A stretch of DNA of 64,000 nt. Origin: Bdellovibrionaceae bacterium UBA2339 (lineage in GTDB: Bacteria > Bdellovibrionota > Bdellovibrionia > Bdellovibrionales > JAMPXM01). Both the position numbers and the translations under genes were made by a program. The notes beneath the pieces were generated by a model. That model had not been told where the DNA came from and did not search any database. It saw only the letters and a list, made by a program, of their open reading frames with translations. The stretch lies in the NCBI GenBank assembly GCA_002344785.1, contig DDUL01000036.1, positions 461 to 64,460 of the forward strand, written 5' to 3'. Within the stretch, counting starts at the first letter, position 1; each line of letters starts with the position of its first letter. This document shows, in pieces, positions 45,215 to 53,540 of this stretch.

Positions 45215-45832
45215 TCAAGGAGCGAAGTGCTTCGCCGTCAGCTCGAGGCTGATCTTGCCCATTTGGCTGTCCGAGATCGTTTTCAACAAACCATTGATCG
45301 GCACTTCCTTGGGATTCAGCCAAGCTTCTTGGATTTGATTGTTCTTCTTGTCCTTCACTTTGGCGTAGATCGCATCAAAAGTGCCGGCAGGAACGGTCAC
45401 GCGGTCCTCTTTAGTTTCCAAGAGTTCGATATCGTTTTGATTCGGCAGTTGCTGCTCTTGACCGTTGGCCAAAATCTTTTTCACTTGGCCCGTCGCTTTG
45501 TCATAGAGAATCTCAACTTTCTGCTGGCCCAAGAATCCGAGATTCATGTCTTGCTGAACCCAAATCTCAGTGCCGTTGTCCTCGCGAACATACATTTCAG
45601 CTGTACCGTTGATGAAACCGCCGCTCATTTTGTAGCTGGCTTTGTCGCCAACTTTCCACTTCAGAGCCATCGCGCCGACATTACCTGCCGGCAAAATCAC
45701 CAGGCTGTCGGTCAGAACTGGGATCGAGGCTTGAGTCGCCGTCGAAATCCCGATCGAGGCCACAAGCGCCATCACAGTCGCCGAAACGGCCGCAAACGCG
45801 CGTCGAATTGCTTTTGTTTTCATCGCCAACAT
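45215..45832 (-). CDS. Secreted beta-rich protein (DUF3108-like)
   Basis: 205 aa. ATG 45832 has AAGGAGG 5-6 nt upstream; the frame continues further but without a plausible start. Signal peptide ends near TATQASIP. The mature part has features seen in DUF3108-type periplasmic proteins: LKWKVGDKASYKMSGG, EILYDKATGQVKKILANGQE, VTVPAGTFDAIYAKVKDK and EAWLNPKEVPINGLLK. Such proteins are thought to be outer-membrane or periplasmic beta-sandwiches of unknown role. Single gene between ftsK and the preceding unit. Confidence 0.65.
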   Translation of the reverse strand: MLAMKTKAIRRAFAAVSATVMALVASIGISTATQASIPVLTDSLVILPAGNVGAMALKWKVGDKASYKMSGGFINGTAEMYVREDNGTEIWVQQDMNLGFLGQQKVEILYDKATGQVKKILANGQEQQLPNQNDIELLETKEDRVTVPAGTFDAIYAKVKDKKNNQIQEAWLNPKEVPINGLLKTISDSQMGKISLELTAKHFAP

Positions 45833-46173
45833 TTCGTCCTCCTTGAACTGAGCCGTCGCCGACATCCCGTCGACAACGCATTCAAAAGTATGGGTGCGAT
45901 GACTTCGAGAGCCCCACCATGAAGCCGCCAGGCCTTCGCACACAGAATGCGTTCATCATCCCACCGCCGAAGGTCGTGTCAACTGTGAGCTGCCACACTT
46001 GCGTGTGCAAGTGCACGCCTAAGCCTTTGAACTCATTGAAAATTCATTGAAGTTCCGAATGCGCCGAGGCCAATGGCCACTTGGCCTCATGGAATGCTGT
46101 GGAAGCGCAGGCACTTAAGCGATCAGTAGCGCCGATTTTGCACACTCAACGAGGGCAGCTCACTGGACTTAAG
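45833..46173. other. 341-bp intergenic region with two hairpins
   Basis: Between the ftsK stop and the secreted protein start, both minus strand. CACTTGC-GTGT-GCAAGTG (45996-46013) is a perfect inverted repeat, and GAGGCCAA-7 nt-TTGGCCTC (46066-46088) is another, in position to end ftsK transcription although no T-run follows. CATTGAA occurs twice (46034 and 46045). No gene seen. Confidence 0.5.
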
Positions 46174-48654
46174 TCAGGGCGAAGGCATCGGCTGCACCAG
46201 CACCTGGCGCGGCTTAGATCCGTTTGCCGGACCCACAACACCCTCGCGCTCGAAGGTGTCGATCAGCCGACTCGCTCGCGGATAACCTAAATTAAAGCGA
46301 CGCTGAAGCGCGGAGGTGCTGACAGTTTTCTGCGAGGCCACCCACGCCAGAATCTGATCATACATTTCATCTTCGCCTTCACCATCACCCAGTCCGCCGC
46401 CTCCGCCGCCGGCATAGGCGCCGCCGCCGTGGGACTCGTCACCACCCTCGAGGGCTCGCATTGCAAGCTCATCGAAGGCTGGGTTGCCCTGGTCCTTCCA
46501 ATGCTTCACAAGCTTTTCAATCTCGTCGTTGGTGAGCCAAGGTGCATGATGACGTTGGGGTTTGGAAACACCGGGCGCCAAGAACAGCAAATCGCCTTTT
46601 CCGAGAAGGCGCTCGGCGCCGCGCTCATCCAAGATGATTTTTGAATCCAAGAGGCTGGGGACTTTGAAGCTCACGCGGCCAGGAATGTTTGTCTTGATCA
46701 GACCGGTGACAACTTCTTTACGCGGCGTTTGCATCGCCAGTATCAAATGAATTCCGGCGGCGCGCGCCATCTGCGCTAAGCGCACAACACCTTTTTCGAC
46801 GCGATCCTTGTCGACCGTCATCAGATCGCCGAACTCTTCAATCACAAACAGCACATAAGGAATGGCCTGAAAGTAGTACTGCTCGTTGCGTTTATTCTGC
46901 AGTTCAAGATCCGCGTTGATCTGTGCGTGGTTCTCGATTTCTTCGCGCGAAAGTTTTTCGACCTTTTCGTTGAACTCCTCGAGCTTGCGTGCGCCAAAAC
47001 GATTGAAGCTTCGATTTCGCTTCTCCATCTCGCGGACCGCCCAATTGAGCGCGGCGACGGCCTTGCGCGCTTCCGTCAGCGGCGGCATCAACAAGTGCGG
47101 AATGTCGTTGAAGAGCGTCAGATCAACTTGCTTGGGGTCCACCAACACCAGTCGCAGAGTCTTGGGCGAGTGGCGAAACAGCAGAGCCGAGATACAACTC
47201 ACGGTGAAGACCGATTTACCTGAGCCGGTTTGGCCGGCGACCATCATGTGCGGCATCGTGCGCAAGTCGACGATCCGCGGAGTGCCATCGACCTCGCGGC
47301 CCATGCACAGCGGTAAGCTCAAGTCCTTGGACCAAAACTTTTCATCGGCAATGATGTCCTTGAGATAAACGGTTTCGCGATGTTGGTTGGAAGTTTCAAT
47401 TCCCACCACATCCCGCCCCGGAATCGGCGCGATGATTCTGAGCGACTCCGCCGAGAGCGCTAAGGCTAAATCGTCGGCCTTCCCGGTGATCTTTGAAAGC
47501 TCCACGTCTGCATTGGGCCGATATTCGAAGAGCGTCACGGCCGGGCCGGCTTTCGCTCCGGTGACTTCGCCCTTGATGCCGAACATCGAAAGCTTCTCGA
47601 CGATCACCTTCGCCTTTTCCTCGATCTCACGCCGATCAACGCGAACTCGCGAGGCGGGCGGATCTTCAAGAACAGAGATCGCGGGCAGTTGCCAATTTTC
47701 AATTCGGCGCTCAACCTTCGCTTTCAATCGCACAGCTCGGCGACGATTCGTGGCCGACTCCGGAGCCGGCGCTTCGGCCTCAACATCCGTCTCAACGGAA
47801 TCGCTGGGAACTTTGAGCGACAGCGGGCCCGCGGCCTGCGCCGCCATATCTTCGCTCACTTCCTCATCATCAACTTCTTGAGATCTAGGGCGGGCCCGAG
47901 TCGGAGTCGGCAAGTCCTCAGCTTCAGGGGGCGCCGAATTGAAAATCCTGAGGCGTGACGGGCGCGCCAATTCCGGACCCGTTTCTGCGGCGTACTCGGG
48001 CCAAGTGAAAACTTGTCCCGCGTAAGCCATCACGGCGGCGAAGCTTCGCCGGAGGCCTCGGCCCAAGACGACAAACAGCGCCGCCAAGTCCGACAGACTG
48101 CGCTCGGAATAGAAAATCACCAAGACGGCGACCAGCGACCAAAGCAAGAGGCCCACGCCAAGTGGATTGAAGACCGCGATTAAGCCCTGAACAACGATGC
48201 TGCCAATAGCGCCGCCCAATGCAATTTGACTCTGATACAACTTGGCCTGAGCGCCGTGAAGCGCCAGCAGCGACGACAGCACTAACATCGCAGCAAAGCC
48301 CCACGCCAGTCGCGAAACCCACGGCGAGGATTCGCGCTCTTGAAAGCGCAACCAGGCCGAGCGCAAAGCGCCCAGCACCGTCAGCCACGCACCCGCGCCA
48401 AAGGCCTGCAGAAGAAGATCCGACAAGAACGAACCGAACAGGCCGCAGGCATTGGCGATCGCACGATTGGAATTCATCGCTCCCAAGGTGTTCAGCGAAG
48501 GATCGGCGGGGTGATAAGTGGCCAAGGCCGCCGCCAAAAATAGCGCGGCTCCGAGCCAGAGAATGCCGATGACATCTCGCTGAATTCGGTTGGGCTTGGA
48601 GGCGAAAACACCGGTCTTTTTACCCGGTCTGATGGGGCTCTTCAGTGCTGACAT
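46174..48654 (-). CDS. ftsK: DNA translocase FtsK
   Basis: 826 aa. Four membrane helices (about 27-47, 78-98, 118-136, 147-181) are followed by an acidic linker, then the RecA-like motor: Walker A MMVAGQTGSGKSVF (473-481), Walker B region YVLFVIEEFGDLM, AQMARAAGIHLILAMQTP, LDERGAERLLGKGDLL. A Gly-rich spacer (GGGAYAGGGGGGLGD) leads to the gamma winged helix (TSALQRRFNLGYPRASRLID, EREGVVGPANGSKPRQV). FtsK couples septation to chromosome dimer resolution. The Walker B pair is Glu-Glu rather than the usual Asp-Glu. Divergent from queE. Confidence 0.95.
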   Translation of the reverse strand: MSALKSPIRPGKKTGVFASKPNRIQRDVIGILWLGAALFLAAALATYHPADPSLNTLGAMNSNRAIANACGLFGSFLSDLLLQAFGAGAWLTVLGALRSAWLRFQERESSPWVSRLAWGFAAMLVLSSLLALHGAQAKLYQSQIALGGAIGSIVVQGLIAVFNPLGVGLLLWSLVAVLVIFYSERSLSDLAALFVVLGRGLRRSFAAVMAYAGQVFTWPEYAAETGPELARPSRLRIFNSAPPEAEDLPTPTRARPRSQEVDDEEVSEDMAAQAAGPLSLKVPSDSVETDVEAEAPAPESATNRRRAVRLKAKVERRIENWQLPAISVLEDPPASRVRVDRREIEEKAKVIVEKLSMFGIKGEVTGAKAGPAVTLFEYRPNADVELSKITGKADDLALALSAESLRIIAPIPGRDVVGIETSNQHRETVYLKDIIADEKFWSKDLSLPLCMGREVDGTPRIVDLRTMPHMMVAGQTGSGKSVFTVSCISALLFRHSPKTLRLVLVDPKQVDLTLFNDIPHLLMPPLTEARKAVAALNWAVREMEKRNRSFNRFGARKLEEFNEKVEKLSREEIENHAQINADLELQNKRNEQYYFQAIPYVLFVIEEFGDLMTVDKDRVEKGVVRLAQMARAAGIHLILAMQTPRKEVVTGLIKTNIPGRVSFKVPSLLDSKIILDERGAERLLGKGDLLFLAPGVSKPQRHHAPWLTNDEIEKLVKHWKDQGNPAFDELAMRALEGGDESHGGGAYAGGGGGGLGDGEGEDEMYDQILAWVASQKTVSTSALQRRFNLGYPRASRLIDTFEREGVVGPANGSKPRQVLVQPMPSP

Positions 48655-48831
48655 GTCACAAGTTTATGGGCTTCAGGCTGGCATGGCGAGTCCGGCCCCC
48701 TCTCAAGGGCAGGAACCTTGACTTTCGTGCGGCTCACGGCGACTTGGAGGCCTGCGACAGTGGCGCGAAACCCGACTTTGACGCCGCCAAACCTCAACCC
48801 CGCCGACGGAGCCCGGCAAGAAAATCAACCC

Positions 48832-49479
48832 ATGAAAATAAATGAGATTTTCTTCAGTATTCAGGGCGAGTCCACATGGGTTGGTCAGCCCACGGTCTTT
48901 GTTCGCACTTCGGGATGTCATTTGCGTTGCCGCTACTGCGACACCACCTATGCCTTCTATGAAGGTCGATCAATGACTGTGGATGAAGTTGTGGAAAACA
49001 TCCAAAGCCACCCCGCCCGCTACGTCTGCCTGACCGGCGGCGAACCCATGCTTCAAAGCGAAACACCGCTCCTCTTGCAACGACTTTGCGACTTGAATTT
49101 CAATGTCTCGTTGGAGACTTCGGGTGGTCTGGATTGCTCAGGTGTCGATGCGCGCGTGAAGCTGATCCTCGACGTCAAAACCCCGGATTCAGGCGCCGGT
49201 GGCAGCTTTGACGAAAGAAATTTATCACTGGCCGATGTCAATAGGAAAAATCGCACAGAATTTAAATTCGTCATTTGTAGCGAATCCGACTTCGATTGGG
49301 CCGTCAACTTTGCCCAGCGCCACCAACTCTTTGAACGCGCTGAAGTTTTGATGTCTCCGGCCTATCGCCGCGTCGACGCAAGATGGCTTGCCGGAAAAAT
49401 TTTGTCGACGGGTTGCTTCGCACGCTTGCAAACGCAACTTCACAAGTCTATTTGGAGTCCCCACGTTCGCGGAGTTTGA
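48832..49479 (+). CDS. queE: 7-carboxy-7-deazaguanine synthase QueE
   Basis: 215 aa radical-SAM protein. ATG 48832 begins the family sequence MKINEIFFSIQGESTWVG; the 38 codons before it in the same frame are unlike QueE. The cluster motif is CHLRCRYCDTTYAF (CxxxCxxC). VCLTGGEPMLQ and LETSGGLDCSG follow. QueE forms CDG, the ring-contraction step toward queuosine and other 7-deazapurines. No queC, queD or queF is adjacent, and no preQ1 riboswitch was recognised in the 177-nt leader shared with ftsK. Confidence 0.92.
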   Translation: MKINEIFFSIQGESTWVGQPTVFVRTSGCHLRCRYCDTTYAFYEGRSMTVDEVVENIQSHPARYVCLTGGEPMLQSETPLLLQRLCDLNFNVSLETSGGLDCSGVDARVKLILDVKTPDSGAGGSFDERNLSLADVNRKNRTEFKFVICSESDFDWAVNFAQRHQLFERAEVLMSPAYRRVDARWLAGKILSTGCFARLQTQLHKSIWSPHVRGV

Positions 49480-50088
49480 GTCGTTCCCACTTTGCCGACC
49501 TCGAGGCTTTTGCCACGAGATCGCAACACCGGGACCGATGAAATTAACCACAGAGTGTGAGATCAGCTGCACGGTTTTGGTGAGGACGACAGTTAGTCAT
49601 TCCGAAAGTCATTCAAAGTTCCTAGTTCCGACTTTGAAATGCCGACCAGAAACCTGTGGCCTTGTCATGCTCTGAATTTGGTTGTGCGGTTTCGTTGAGT
49701 TTCTGAGTGAAGTGACCAAGCGAAAAATTTTTTTCGTCGCGGCACAAAAACTCTCGCTACGAAATCGAGCAGAATTCGGTGACGTGGGCTGGAAGTTCTG
49801 TTAGGTTCCGACGCTCGCTCGATCGGCACCCGGCAGTCTTCAGGACTCAGATGAGGACTCAGACGAGGTAGATCTTTAGAGAATGCGAATCTTGATGAGC
49901 TCTCGAGCTCAACCAAGTGACGACATGCTCTTCAGATCCAAGCTTCGAACGGCCATGACGAATGGCCGAAACGGTAACGAGTCGGGCGAACGGACAGCGA
50001 TGGTTAGATGGTTAGTTAGTGGCAGGAAAAGGTCGCTTCGAGGGCGAAGCGAAAACGTCAACACTCTAAAAATGTTGGATCGAGGGGC
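49480..50088 (+). other. 609-bp leader/intergenic region with several hairpins before the Fis-like gene
   Basis: No gene recognised. Inverted repeats: TGAGCTC-TC-GAGCTCA at 49896-49911, CGGCCAT-GACGA-ATGGCCG at 49949-49967, and CGCTTCG-AGGG-CGAAGCG at 50034-50051, the last ending 37 nt before the Fis-like ATG. Short tandem repeats: AGGACTCAGA(T/C)G twice at about 49845-49868 and TGGTTAGA/TGGTTAGT at about 50001-50016. The arrangement suits a structured 5' leader or an unannotated small RNA. Confidence 0.5.
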
Positions 50089-50397
50089 ATGACACCGAAT
50101 CTCAATTCTTCAGACAATCTCTTCGTTGCAAACCTCCAAGCTGTGAGCCTCGAAAAGCTCGTTAAGAGCAAGCTTGAGGTGCTCTTTCAACAACAGCGCG
50201 ATGCAAACATCGAACTGTCGGGACTTTACGACATCGTCCTTGAACAGGTCGAAAAGCCTCTCATTGAGCTCGCATTGATTTCTCGAAACGGAAATCAGGT
50301 GAAGACGGCTCAGCTTCTTGGGATCAATCGAAACACTCTGAAAAAGAAAATCGACAACTATAAAATTCGCGTGAAGCGCTCGTCGAAGGAAGGCTAA
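50089..50397 (+). CDS. Fis-family helix-turn-helix protein
   Basis: 102 aa. The C-terminal half is a Fis-type DNA-binding domain: EKPLIELALISRNGNQVKTA then AQLLGINRNTLKKKIDNYKI, ending in basic residues. The N-terminal half (LEKLVKSKLEVLFQQQRDAN) would form the dimer helices. This is the size and layout of E. coli Fis (98 aa), a nucleoid protein and growth-phase regulator, but stand-alone Fis-like HTH proteins also include NtrC-derived ones. GAGGGG lies just before ATG. The long hairpin-rich leader suggests post-transcriptional control. Confidence 0.85.
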   Translation: MTPNLNSSDNLFVANLQAVSLEKLVKSKLEVLFQQQRDANIELSGLYDIVLEQVEKPLIELALISRNGNQVKTAQLLGINRNTLKKKIDNYKIRVKRSSKEG

Positions 50398-50859
50398 GGG
50401 TTGAAGCCGACGACCTGACGAAACCACCGGTATTGGCCAAAATATGTTGGCTCGGTGGAGTCAGGTCGGGATCAACGCTTATCCAAGTGACGTCAGGCCT
50501 TCGTTGCGCACCACTCTCAGCGTGGCGACGAACGCCGATTCGGATTCTCTGACAAGTTTTTCGTCCAAGTCCAACTTCTCTGCTCGTACATCAGCGGGTC
50601 ATCAAGCCACCACACCGAACACCTCAGGCCCGCAATTTGTTTGTACAATTTGATTCATGTCGCCTGTGGCCTCGGCCAATGAGCAACAGCCATTGTGGCG
50701 ATCGGCATCATTGCCCGCGACATTTTCCACATCATTCCATCATTGAATGATGCGGGGTTTTTCCTGTTGCCGACCGTGGCGCGGTGGCTTCTAGGATGGG
50801 CATGCGACCGAAGTGAGTTGCGGCAATAGGCATTTGTTGTTGGGTGTTTGGAGATCAGA
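50398..50859. other. 462-bp intergenic region between the Fis-like gene and dnaB
   Basis: No gene recognised. It contains a terminator-like hairpin near the dnaB side (separate entry) and hence may hold a small transcript ending there. The dnaB promoter must lie between about 50765 and 50850. Confidence 0.5.
50731..50762 (+). terminator. Terminator-like hairpin upstream of dnaB
   Basis: ATCATTC-CATCATT-GAATGAT (50731-50751) is followed by GCGGGG and TTTTT (50758-50762). An outer CCCGC (50714-50718) can pair with GCGGG to extend the structure. It lies 334 nt after the Fis-like stop. Confidence 0.5.
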
Positions 50860-52266
50860 ATGGCGCAAGAAAAAGTTCAGCCTTTCAATAATGAAGCCGA
50901 ACGTGCCGTTCTCGGCGGACTACTCTTGAATCCTGCAGCCTGGGACGACGTTTCGCACCTGCTTGATGAAGACAAGTTCTACAAGCCCGCGCATAAGCGG
51001 ATCTTCGCGGCCGTTCGCGACCTCGGCGTGCGAGGCGAGCCGATCGACCACGTGACCGTGACCAATTTGTTGAATGAACGAAAGGAACTGGACGCTCTCG
51101 GCGGCCCGGCGTTTCTTGTCGATTTGATTCAAAGTGTTCCCGTCGCCAGCAATTTGGTTCGTTACGCCGAAATCGTCGCCGACAAGGCGCGCTTGCGGCA
51201 GGTGATTCATTTGGGTTCGGAAATGGTCGAGAAGGCCTACACCAATGATTTCGAGAACGTCGATCAGCTGGTGGACGAATTCGAAGGCCGGATCTTCAAG
51301 CTCAATGATGACAACAACGTCGAAGGTCCGATTAGTGCGGCCGAGCTGGTTCGTTCAGGACTCAACAAGCTGACAGAGCTCAGTGAGAGAAAGAGCGATG
51401 TCACGGGCGTGGCGAGCGGATTCAAGGCTCTCGATAAAATGACCGCCGGATTTCAGCCCGGCGAATTGACGATCATCGCGGCCCGCCCCTCGATGGGAAA
51501 AACGGCGTTCTCTTTGAACTTGGCGACTCACATTGTGCTGCGCGAGCTCAAGTCGCTGCTCTATTTTTCGATCGAGATGAATCGTGATCAGATGATGATG
51601 CGAATTCTCGGCTCAGAGAGCGGCGTGAGCCTTGCTGATTTGCGAACAGGTCAGCTCAGCGACACGGGCTGGGCTCGCATCATTGATCGCGCCACCAAGA
51701 TCGGCGAGACGCGACTCTTTATCGACGACGCTTCCTATGTGACGCCGATGACGATTCGTTCGCGCGCACGAAAACTCAAGCAGCGCTACGGACTGGATAT
51801 GGTCATCATCGACTATCTTCAGTTGATGAAACCCACACAGCGGCTCGACAATCGCGAGCGCGAGGTCGCTGAGATTTCGCAAGCCTTGAAAGCACTCGCC
51901 AAGGATTTGCAGATCCCAGTGATTGCCTTGGCTCAGGTCAATCGCGGCAACGAGGGTCGCGCCGACAAGCGCCCGCAGGTTTCCGACCTGCGCGAATCGG
52001 GTTCAATCGAGCAGGATGCGGATTTGATCATGATGCTTTACCGCGAAGACTATTACGAGCGTGAGAATCCCGATGTGAAGGGCCTCTCTGAGGTCATCAT
52101 CGGCAAGCAGCGTAACGGCCCCGTCGGAACGGTGAAATTGCGTTGGGAAGCCGGCATCGGCCGCTTCTCCGACTTCATCGAAGGCAGCGAACACCCTCTG
52201 CCGCCACCACCGCCGTCACCCACTCCGTTTCGTCGAGGTCCTCCCAACGCCGCTGGCACGGCTTGA
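50860..52266 (+). CDS. dnaB: Replicative DNA helicase DnaB
   Basis: 468 aa. GGAG 7 nt before ATG 50860 sets the start. The N-terminal domain begins PFNNEAERAVLGGLLLNPAAW with VTVTNLLNERKELDALGG. The RecA-like domain shows GFQPGELTIIAARPSMGKTA (Walker A), LLYFSIEMNRDQMMMRI, MVIIDYLQLM (Walker B), VIALAQVNRGNEGRADKRPQ and LRESGSIEQDADLIMMLYR. The C-terminus is a Pro-rich tail (LPPPPPSPTPFRRGPP). It unwinds DNA at the fork as a hexamer. Monocistronic. Confidence 0.96.
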   Translation: MAQEKVQPFNNEAERAVLGGLLLNPAAWDDVSHLLDEDKFYKPAHKRIFAAVRDLGVRGEPIDHVTVTNLLNERKELDALGGPAFLVDLIQSVPVASNLVRYAEIVADKARLRQVIHLGSEMVEKAYTNDFENVDQLVDEFEGRIFKLNDDNNVEGPISAAELVRSGLNKLTELSERKSDVTGVASGFKALDKMTAGFQPGELTIIAARPSMGKTAFSLNLATHIVLRELKSLLYFSIEMNRDQMMMRILGSESGVSLADLRTGQLSDTGWARIIDRATKIGETRLFIDDASYVTPMTIRSRARKLKQRYGLDMVIIDYLQLMKPTQRLDNREREVAEISQALKALAKDLQIPVIALAQVNRGNEGRADKRPQVSDLRESGSIEQDADLIMMLYREDYYERENPDVKGLSEVIIGKQRNGPVGTVKLRWEAGIGRFSDFIEGSEHPLPPPPPSPTPFRRGPPNAAGTA

Positions 52267-52301
52267 GTCTAAGCCATCCAAGTGCGACCACGCGGTGGGC
52301 C

Positions 52302-52838
52302 TCACTTCATTTGCGGTGAGGAACTTCGTGCCTTCGTCGCTTGCGACGGGCTGACGATCTTGTGTTGAATCGTCGTCAGCTCTCCGCTGAGAGCCGCGAC
52401 AGGCAGTAACCTCACAATTCGGTACCAGAGCTTGCCGGGCTCGGCGGTAAAGAGATGGCCAAAGCAAAGACACTTGAATGATAGCCCGAGTGAGTTTTCC
52501 TCGGGTTTAAATCCATGCGGGCTTGCCGCGAACTTCACGGGACGATCACTCTTGTTCTCTACAAAAAGGATCAGCATTTGTCCGCTGCTCGTATCCATCT
52601 GTATGGTTTGGCCGGTCAGCTCGCGCATGCTTGTGAGCTCTTCGGTCTTCTTCACGTGACCGACTTCAAATAGGCGCGTGCCCAATGCGATCGGAGCTTC
52701 GAAAACTCGAAACTTGAGTGGCAATGAGCCAACATCAAACTCAAGCTTGATCGGTTGATAGGCCGGTGAATGGGCGAGCGCTGATGCACAGACGCCAATT
52801 TGCAGAGTGAGGATGATCGCCAAAACAAAACGGTTCAT
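52302..52838 (-). CDS. Secreted protein with Cox11/CtaG-like CLC motif (paralogue 1)
   Basis: 178 aa with signal peptide (LAIILTLQIGVCASALA). The second half, LFVENKSDRPVKFAASPHGF then LSFKCLCFGHLFTAEPGKLW, has the order of the Cox11 copper-chaperone core: Asn-Ser-Asp turn, Ala-Pro, aromatic, Cys-x-Cys-Phe, Pro-Gly. Cox11/CtaG delivers copper to the CuB site of cytochrome oxidase; here the motif is CLCF rather than CFCF and the N-terminal part differs. Coupled to its paralogue through ATGA. Family placement is inference from the motif; copper binding is untested. Confidence 0.6.
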   Translation of the reverse strand: MNRFVLAIILTLQIGVCASALAHSPAYQPIKLEFDVGSLPLKFRVFEAPIALGTRLFEVGHVKKTEELTSMRELTGQTIQMDTSSGQMLILFVENKSDRPVKFAASPHGFKPEENSLGLSFKCLCFGHLFTAEPGKLWYRIVRLLPVAALSGELTTIQHKIVSPSQATKARSSSPQMK

Positions 52839-53395
52839 CGACCCACCTTGAGACGAAACAAATTGTCTTTGTATTTTCCAAGCGCATCCTCGGGCTTCAC
52901 GCCAATGATGGAGTGCTCGATCCGCTGTGGGGCCTCAAGCGGCGGCGCCCCCAAGTGAACACGCACCACTCGATACCAAATGTGGCGCGCTGGAATTTGA
53001 AAGACCGTATGATTGCACAAGCACTCAAAGTGAAAGCCCAGGACATTCTCTGGCGGATCAACTCGATGAGGTACGGCAAAGAAGTAGATGGTCTTGTCGG
53101 TGGTGTTCTCAATCACCAGTACGGCGGATTTATGTTTGCCTCGGGTAACACTCATGAACTTCAACGGCTTGCCGATGACCGGAAGCTCCGCACGCGAGGG
53201 CAGAGCGCGTGTTTCCGAGATGGAATGCATCACATCACTGTGTGGCTCATAGACTTCGACTTTTGCGGGAAAGTCTTTGCTGCCAAAGCGCAGCTCCAAC
53301 GGGACTTGGGCGGATTGGGCAAATGCCGCCCGAGGGCCCATGTGCAAGCCGAGGCAGATCCAAACGATCCAAAATGATCTTATGCCATTCGACAT
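52835..53395 (-). CDS. Secreted protein with Cox11/CtaG-like CLC motif (paralogue 2)
   Basis: 186 aa with a signal peptide ending RAAFAQ. It shares with the next gene the segment VLVIENTTDKTIYFFAVPH, PPENVLGFHFECLCNHTVF and HIWYRVVRV, so the two are tandem duplicates. The Cys-x-Cys is at residues 125-127; the Phe after it is replaced by Asn and the Pro-Gly by Pro-Ala, so this copy departs further from Cox11. GAGGG precedes ATG 53395. It is divergent from the rhodanese-like gene with a 145-nt gap. Confidence 0.6.
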   Translation of the reverse strand: MSNGIRSFWIVWICLGLHMGPRAAFAQSAQVPLELRFGSKDFPAKVEVYEPHSDVMHSISETRALPSRAELPVIGKPLKFMSVTRGKHKSAVLVIENTTDKTIYFFAVPHRVDPPENVLGFHFECLCNHTVFQIPARHIWYRVVRVHLGAPPLEAPQRIEHSIIGVKPEDALGKYKDNLFRLKVGR

Positions 53396-53540
53396 ATTTC
53401 CCTCTTGGATTCACGACGGCTTCGCCGTTCCTCCCTGTTGGCCGGAACTTTCAAAACCAATTCGCCTCTGTCATTGCCGACCTCAGCGAGAACTTTTGGG
53501 CCCAGGTTGCTTAATTATGCTCAGTGTATAGGATACAGTC

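Noticed and set aside
48655..48831. preQ1 riboswitch before queE
   Set aside because: No compact pseudoknot with A-rich tail of the preQ1 class seen in the leader.
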